DNA from: Melanopsichium pennsylvanicum
Lineage: Eukaryota; Basidiomycota; Ustilaginomycetes; Ustilaginales
Assembly (NCBI GenBank): GCA_900208305.1
Contig: OAPG01000001.1
Span: 930,001-994,000, forward strand
DNA length: 64,000 nt
Direction: 5' to 3'
Under the pieces are notes generated by a model. The model had not been told where the DNA came from and made no database searches. It saw only the letters and a program-made list of their open reading frames with translations. Positions within the stretch are counted from its first letter, which is position 1. Each line of letters opens with the position of its first letter. This document shows, piece by piece, positions 58,776-64,000 of this stretch. The position numbers were made by a program, and so were the translations under genes.

Positions 58776-59648
58776 ATGTCTAACCAAGCTTCTTCCGCCA
58801 ATGACTTGGTCACCCAAGCCAACAAAGACTTTTATGCAAAGACAGCAGCCGAATACGACAAAATCGGAAAAGGGATGGTAGTCAAAGTGGCCAAGACGAA
58901 CGCGGCCAACATTCTCAACCGTGTACCTGGTATTGATGATTCTGAGACCGAGTTGATGGATTTCGCTGCTGGAACTGGCCTGTTGGCTATGTTCTTAGCG
59001 CCTCGATGCAAGACAGTCACTGCTCTTGATCAAAGTAATGCAATGATCGAACAGTTACAGATGAAGCTCGATGCATAGACCGGTGATGGGCATGAAAGCA
59101 GGATTGAGAATGTTGTTCCCGTAGTGGCGGATATTCTTACAGAGGCTAAGGAAGCGTCACAACTCGAGGGGAAGACATTCGACGTCATCACGTGTACGAA
59201 CTCTTACCATCATATACCGGATCCAACAAAGGTGACTCAGATCCTTGCCGACTTTCTCAAGCCTGGAGGATATCTTGCTGTCGTCGACCTCATCAAGACT
59301 GATCATAGTGCCGAATTCCACAACGCTCCAATCACCATTGAGCAAGCCGACGGAACCCACAGACAAGTCAGGCATTTCAGCGCTGCACGGTCTGAGCACG
59401 CTGACAATCACGGTGATCACCATCAATCTCATTCGCATGCACATATTCACAACCATGGTCACAGCGAGGCAAAGAGCCACAACCATCAACATGTCATCGC
59501 TCACAGGGGTGGATTCACAAAAGACCAGATTCAACAGTTCTTCACCAGTGCAGGGTTGAGCTTGGTTGATTGGGGCAAGTCTGCGCAATTCGAAAAGCAT
59601 GGCAAGACTTATGACAATTTTCTGGCCATTGCTCGGAAGTCAGCATAG
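58776..59648 (+). pseudogene. SAM-dependent methyltransferase interrupted by one in-frame TAG
   Basis: The frame is 291 codons and continuous except for TAG at 59076-59078. Before the stop are motif I (ELMDFAAGTGLLAMFLAPRC) and the acidic end of the next strand (VTALDQSNAMIEQL). After it, in the same frame, come FDVITCTNSYHHIPDPTKVT and LADFLKPGGYLAVVDLIK, motifs II-III of class I methyltransferases. A His-rich insert then precedes the C-terminal helices (FTKDQIQQFFTSAGLSLVDW). An intron from GTAATG (59035) to the TAG would remove the stop but also the conserved residues after the acidic strand, so it is unlikely. Possible explanations are a recent nonsense mutation, an assembly error or readthrough. 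The substrate is unknown; small-molecule methyltransferases of the UbiE-like group are the nearest likeness. Confidence 0.75.
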
Positions 59649-59866
59649 CCGCCCTTGCTCTTCATCGCTCGCATACCCTTTGTTTGGTGCTCGTAGTCAC
59701 CCAAGGACACTGGAATACTGTTGTTACAACAGTATCGGTGTCGATCGAGTCGTAAAATGTGAATTGTGCAATAAAATGAAATGACAAGATCCAACCCATC
59801 GAGAGTTTAGGGGTGCTTGGGTACACTGTATTGACAATACGTGAAAAGGGGCACTAAAAGAAACCT

Positions 59867-62800
59867 CTACGACATTGGCGTTGCGTCCATGACACTTTCA
59901 TAGAGCAACGAGCAGCACAGCTCGTAACTGGTAGGAATGTGGTCCCTCAACATGCTCTTGGCAAAAATGGGTTCCGAGAACCTCTTTTCCACATCTTCGC
60001 AATACCTCAGGATAACCCTATGAGCTTCCGTCCTCTTCTCCCCACCTGGGTTCTCTTTCCCTCCTTTGTCTCTTTCTTCTTTGTTCTCGCCCATATTCGA
60101 TCGTGAGTCGGTGTCCCGGCGAAAGACAATGTCGCTATCTGCCTGCATACGAGGTGTGACAAAGACAGGGAATGATTCGATGCAGTACACATCGCCAGGC
60201 GGATAAAGCTTGGCTGAGTCCATGTCTGCGCGTATCGTTTTGATCAGGGACCAAAGCCAGTCTGCCAGCTCTGAATCTCCCTCTGCCTCGGCTTTCTCTG
60301 GGTTTGACGGGGAAGGTCTAAAATAACCTCCACCAGAGGAGTACGAGAAGGGGTCCAGATCGTCTTCCCTCAGATTGGGATCGGTGTAGCTCGGATCTGT
60401 CGCAAGGTTCCTCGTCTTTCCGTTCATCAATTCTTCCCTGCTGAGTTGCATTTCCCTCTCTTTCAACGGCAATTCTTGCGGCCTGGGCAGCTCCAAGCTG
60501 TCCGGATGATCGCGACCTTTTTGTTCAACCCTCAGAGCCGAGCGCTTCCTGTAACACCCTACAACCCGAGTGATGATCTCCCTTGCTACGTCCGAATCCG
60601 GATGTTCGGAAAGAGCATGGGCAACGTTTTTGAAGTCTCTTACCATGCCGAGAGAAAGAGTAGGAACGAAATCGTGACCATGAATGATGGATGTGATCAG
60701 ACCTTTGCTGTGGTGTGAGAGGTCGGGAGAAGTTACGGCAGGAACGCCAAATGCGTACGCGTGGATGGGTCGGCCAGGGGGTAGACCAGAGTCGTGGGAG
60801 GTGACGAAGGGTGTATAAATTCTAGCGTGTGGGGTGGCGTGGCCGGTATTGGTATGGCGACGGAGCGATTGCTGGCGGAATAGGTCTGAAGGGCAGCTGA
60901 GCTCGATCGCGGCGAGTGAAGCTACTCCTCCCCCTAGCGAGTGTCCGGTAATGACCAGGCCGTAATCCGGATTCTCCTCCAGCGCAAGGCGAACGGTCTG
61001 CATGACGGTACTGTTCTCGCTGCAGAGTCTGCGAGTGCTGGCTAGCATACCTGAATGCACTTGGTAGAGCTTGTCTGTTCTGCCACCCTCCACTGCTACG
61101 GTTTCGAAATCGCAGGTGAGATCCGTCAGAATATCACTTAATCCCATAGTGCCCCTGCAAGTCAGCACGACAGCTTTCGCTGAATCATCCACGGCAACGT
61201 AGTTCACTAGTGGCGACATTTGCTCAGTGAATAGCGGCTGTGCCTCAGCAAAGCTGTTGAGCAGGATACAGTCGACTGGGATGCCAACATGGTGAGCAAA
61301 GGCCCAAACATTAGCGTGATGCTTCGAAGTGTCAGGGAAGAAGTAGTCGAGCGACCCGATGCCCAAGATTCGCATGAAATTTTGACCGTATGCTGCGGAA
61401 GAGTAGCGCATGAAGCGTCGAAGATTTTCCACCAAGTGTGCTTGTGGAAAGGATGCGGGATCGAAGCCGTGCCTGCTTTTGTCGAGGTTTGGAGGAGCCG
61501 ACGAAAAGCTGGAGAGATGAGAGCGGGAGGCAAAGGAACGGATTGATGTGATAGAGGGTGCGCGATTGCGGAGCCTATTCTCACGGAGTGATCCTTGTGG
61601 TGTCGAAGGAGCAAAGGGAGGTCGAGCTGCTCCAGCGGAAAAGAGTGTGTGCTGAGAGGCACCACGTTGCGGAATTGGAGGGAGATCTTTCGTTGCTGCA
61701 CGAGGGCTCGTCTTTCCGAGTCCAGAGCTGGTTCCACTTCGCTTTGAGACTTTGCGTTCAGATCCGGGGACTGATTCTAATGTGCGCTTGGTCTTTCCCG
61801 GAGACGTGAATGGAGTTGTGTGAGCGGAGGAAGTTATTGTCTGACGAACAGCCGTCTGTGAAGGTGAATCGACTGCGACGGTGGGTGGCTGGGGCCGAGG
61901 TCGCTGCTGAAGGTCGAATTCTGACTGTTCCGAATCGTTCATGTGCTGTTGGTCGCTCTTGAATGGATGCCGAGCACGTCGGAACACTTTGTTCAGCCCT
62001 CGACCGAGATCGCTACCCTTGCTCGGCAGGGGCACAGAGCTGGCATCGTGACGAGGATACGATGGATTTCGGTGCTTTTCCTTCCCTGCTGAATTTACGG
62101 ACGCATTGATAGAAGAAAGGATAGGACTGACCGGCGCTGCGTTCGTATAATTAGCTGGGCTATTTGAGCCACGTGAAGCCAAATTGAGACCGAGTGTATT
62201 TGCGGCAGTAAAATCGTCGCTATGAGTCTCTTCGACTTCAATCCTTCGAATCGTTTTGCGTTTTTGGATGAGCTTCTTGGTCATCGTTTTGAGCACGACA
62301 GGCATCTTTGACGATCCTTGTCCTTTACTTTTACCACTTAGGCGGTGGCCGTTGGGTGCCTCGGGCAAACATAAAGCTCCTGCAGGAGGGTCAAGATCCA
62401 TGCTATCGTCACTCGCGTCATCTGAATGCAAGACATCAGAAGTGCCTTGCTCATCCTCCGGTCGAGAATTTGTTGTGCGGATCTCGCACCATTCCTCATC
62501 CTCCTCGAGTTTAGTCTCTCTACCCCCCTCAAAAATGGAGCGGGACTCTGTGCCACTCTTAGAGCTGGTAACGTCTCTTCGAAGCACGCCTGGCCTTGAA
62601 CTGGGTAGAGCTGCACTCCCATGACGAGCGGATAAAGGACTTATTGTGGGTACATTTCGGCGTCCGACGGCCATCTGCGAAGGCCGTGGCTCCTCTACAG
62701 TGGTGACAGTCTCGACAGTTTCGATGATCTCGGTGGTGATTTCGTAGATCGTCTCTCTGTTGCCGTTTGCTCGATTTGTCTTTTTGATACGCCTGAATCG

Positions 62801-64000
62801 CTGTTTGGGTGTCGTTTCAGGAGACTCGTCCCGCAGCACGATGCCGGCTCGGAGCTGATTATCGGTGTAAGCCTGCAATCGACGACGCAAGTGGGATGGA
62901 AGTTGATCGTCGGTCAAGCTGGAATCAAGCGAATTCTCGTCGTCTCCGGTCGCAAACAGGAAGTTGAGGTCCGCGATCAGCGACGCATCGCCTGGAACAT
63001 CACTTTCAATGTCAGACTCGGCAGAAATTGGCGGAGTCCAGCTTGACTTTCCTGTAGTTCGATGCGCTGTCGCTGGACTGATGTCGGTGAGGCAAAGTCC
63101 ATCGCCAAGGAACCCTCTCGATCGTGACGAGGGGATACTGCTAGCTGATGGCTGCATGTCGTAATCCGGTGTGAGCAGTGAAGAATTCCTGCAAGGTGGT
63201 GAACGCAATGAGAGTGTTTCGAGCTCCTCGGCTGCGGATACGAGCAGTGCAGCGGGACGAGAGCGAACGAAGTTTCCGGAGCCCACCATCAGTGATCGCC
63301 AGCTTTTGGCCTCAACCTCACCCAAGATGGTGCAATCATAGATGACACGCATCTTCATACTCTTGGCACTGCGCTTATATGTCGAGTTTTGGAGCACGGC
63401 AAAAGCGGTCACGGCCTTGGTGAGCTTGTTCAGGATTGAGACTGTGCCATCCTTTGCGAAGCGTGGGTCTTCGTTGACCTCGGCACGGACAAGGGTGATG
63501 AAGGAAGAGAGCGCGCGAGATGTTTCGTTGGATCCAAAGAGGCCGTCAATGGTTCGGACCGACTCGTCGGCCGCGGCAAGAGCGGCGGTGAGAGTGGAGC
63601 CAAAAAACTGAAAGGTGCCCATGGCAAAGAGTTCTGTGAGTGTAAAAGTGTGGTGGATGAGGTAGATGCCGACAGCAGTGTATTTGTCGAGAATGCTGAG
63701 AAAGGAAGGGCTAGCAGCTTGCAGCGATCTACCTGTGGCCTTTGCATCCCAAGCTTGCCCCAACGCGAGGGAGTGGACAGCTCTTGCACTGCCAACAGCG
63801 CTGATGAGAGCCCGACGGGTGATGCCGAGGGTTGTACCGGTGCAGTCTTGGACAGCTTCAAGGATGACTTCGATGAAGAAAGCGGCAGCTTTGAGCGATA
63901 CCCGTGCGATGACGCTGAGATTCGACACCATTTCTGCGACTTGTTGGGGTAAAAGCGGGGATGCCGTGGCGTACTTGATGAGGGCATCGCTCGCGCCGTA
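59867..64000 (-). CDS. Class-3 lipase, diacylglycerol-lipase-like (5' partial)
   Basis: The frame is open through the right edge. An ATG exists at 63931, but 23 further in-frame codons reach the window end and read like protein, so the start is probably outside. The visible part is about 1377 codons. The lipase domain lies around 61450-60550: YVAVDDSAKAVVLTCRGTMG, then GLVITGHSLGGGVASLAAIE with the nucleophile Ser of GHSLGG near 60940. HGHDFVPTLSLGMVRDF follows and probably carries the catalytic Asp. This resembles sn-1 diacylglycerol lipases, which release monoacylglycerol and fatty acid. The N-terminal part has hydrophobic helices (for example IYLIHHTFTLTELFAMGTF) that could associate with membranes. 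A 500-residue charged, Ser/Pro-rich linker separates the two. Substrate is inferred from family likeness. Confidence 0.85.
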   Translation of the reverse strand, partial: YGASDALIKYATASPLLPQQVAEMVSNLSVIARVSLKAAAFFIEVILEAVQDCTGTTLGITRRALISAVGSARAVHSLALGQAWDAKATGRSLQAASPSFLSILDKYTAVGIYLIHHTFTLTELFAMGTFQFFGSTLTAALAAADESVRTIDGLFGSNETSRALSSFITLVRAEVNEDPRFAKDGTVSILNKLTKAVTAFAVLQNSTYKRSAKSMKMRVIYDCTILGEVEAKSWRSLMVGSGNFVRSRPAALLVSAAEELETLSLRSPPCRNSSLLTPDYDMQPSASSIPSSRSRGFLGDGLCLTDISPATAHRTTGKSSWTPPISAESDIESDVPGDASLIADLNFLFATGDDENSLDSSLTDDQLPSHLRRRLQAYTDNQLRAGIVLRDESPETTPKQRFRRIKKTNRANGNRETIYEITTEIIETVETVTTVEEPRPSQMAVGRRNVPTISPLSARHGSAALPSSRPGVLRRDVTSSKSGTESRSIFEGGRETKLEEDEEWCEIRTTNSRPEDEQGTSDVLHSDDASDDSMDLDPPAGALCLPEAPNGHRLSGKSKGQGSSKMPVVLKTMTKKLIQKRKTIRRIEVEETHSDDFTAANTLGLNLASRGSNSPANYTNAAPVSPILSSINASVNSAGKEKHRNPSYPRHDASSVPLPSKGSDLGRGLNKVFRRARHPFKSDQQHMNDSEQSEFDLQQRPRPQPPTVAVDSPSQTAVRQTITSSAHTTPFTSPGKTKRTLESVPGSERKVSKRSGTSSGLGKTSPRAATKDLPPIPQRGASQHTLFSAGAARPPFAPSTPQGSLRENRLRNRAPSITSIRSFASRSHLSSFSSAPPNLDKSRHGFDPASFPQAHLVENLRRFMRYSSAAYGQNFMRILGIGSLDYFFPDTSKHHANVWAFAHHVGIPVDCILLNSFAEAQPLFTEQMSPLVNYVAVDDSAKAVVLTCRGTMGLSDILTDLTCDFETVAVEGGRTDKLYQVHSGMLASTRRLCSENSTVMQTVRLALEENPDYGLVITGHSLGGGVASLAAIELSCPSDLFRQQSLRRHTNTGHATPHARIYTPFVTSHDSGLPPGRPIHAYAFGVPAVTSPDLSHHSKGLITSIIHGHDFVPTLSLGMVRDFKNVAHALSEHPDSDVAREIITRVVGCYRKRSALRVEQKGRDHPDSLELPRPQELPLKEREMQLSREELMNGKTRNLATDPSYTDPNLREDDLDPFSYSSGGGYFRPSPSNPEKAEAEGDSELADWLWSLIKTIRADMDSAKLYPPGDVYCIESFPVFVTPRMQADSDIVFRRDTDSRSNMGENKEERDKGGKENPGGEKRTEAHRVILRYCEDVEKRFSEPIFAKSMLRDHIPTSYELCCSLLYESVMDATPMS

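Noticed and set aside
59035..59078. Intron ending at the TAG of the methyltransferase gene
   Set aside because: It has GT and AG ends, but splicing would delete the conserved segment after the acidic strand, and at 44 bp it is shorter than every other intron here.
1..64000. tRNA, rRNA or snoRNA genes
   Set aside because: I read through the spacers for tRNA B-box-like sequence and found nothing convincing. A covariance-model scan (tRNAscan-SE, Infernal) would settle it.

Overview
The window looks like a chromosomal segment from a basidiomycete smut fungus (Ustilaginales; Ustilago or Sporisorium-like). This is inferred from the compact, mostly intronless housekeeping genes, long Ser/Ala/Gly-rich insertions inside otherwise familiar eukaryotic proteins, short introns (about 60-93 bp) where they occur, and AT-homopolymer and microsatellite-rich spacers. 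I could run no database search, so family names rest on recognising motifs and overall protein layout. I recognised no rRNA, tRNA, CRISPR array, transposase or secondary-metabolite cluster.

Layout, left to right. 0-10 kb: exocyst subunit SEC10 (+), a secreted CRH-type GH16 enzyme with a chitin-binding domain (-), the three-exon GINS subunit PSF3 (+), an unrecognised 580-aa protein (+) and a mitochondrial YCII-domain protein (-). 10-21 kb: the TFIIIC TPR subunit TFC4 (-) divergent from a NUP82/NUP88-type nucleoporin (+), then a 2.3-kb spacer and a small unknown protein. 21-33 kb: the SM protein SLY1 (-) divergent from a peroxisomal acyl-CoA thioesterase ending in SKL (+), a nuclear copy of a mitochondrial intron endonuclease, and a 1886-aa KSP1-like kinase (-). 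33-41 kb: the ERAD E2 UBC7 (+, one intron), the ER t-SNARE UFE1/syntaxin-18 (-), the ER mannosyltransferase ALG12 (+), an XAP5/FAM50A-type protein (+) and a small ACT-domain protein (-, one inferred intron). 41-53 kb: an unknown 1193-aa protein with a CUE-like C-terminus (+), an amino-acid permease (-), about 4 kb with no convincing gene but two tandem repeats, and an unknown membrane-anchored protein (-). 53-64 kb: a flavin-reductase-like protein with a GC-AG intron (+), tubulin cofactor D (-), a methyltransferase gene broken by one in-frame TAG (+), and a class-3 (diacylglycerol-type) lipase running off the right edge (-).

The genes do not form one pathway. Secretory-pathway functions recur, though: SEC10, SLY1, UFE1, UBC7 and ALG12. 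UBC7, UFE1 and ALG12 are adjacent, and SLY1 is the known partner of UFE1-type SNAREs.

The most unusual element is at about 25.79-26.29 kb. On the minus strand it carries a LAGLIDADG homing-endonuclease segment that stays open for about 165 codons only if TGA is read as Trp, as in fungal mitochondria. It is best explained as a nuclear mitochondrial DNA insertion between two convergent nuclear genes.
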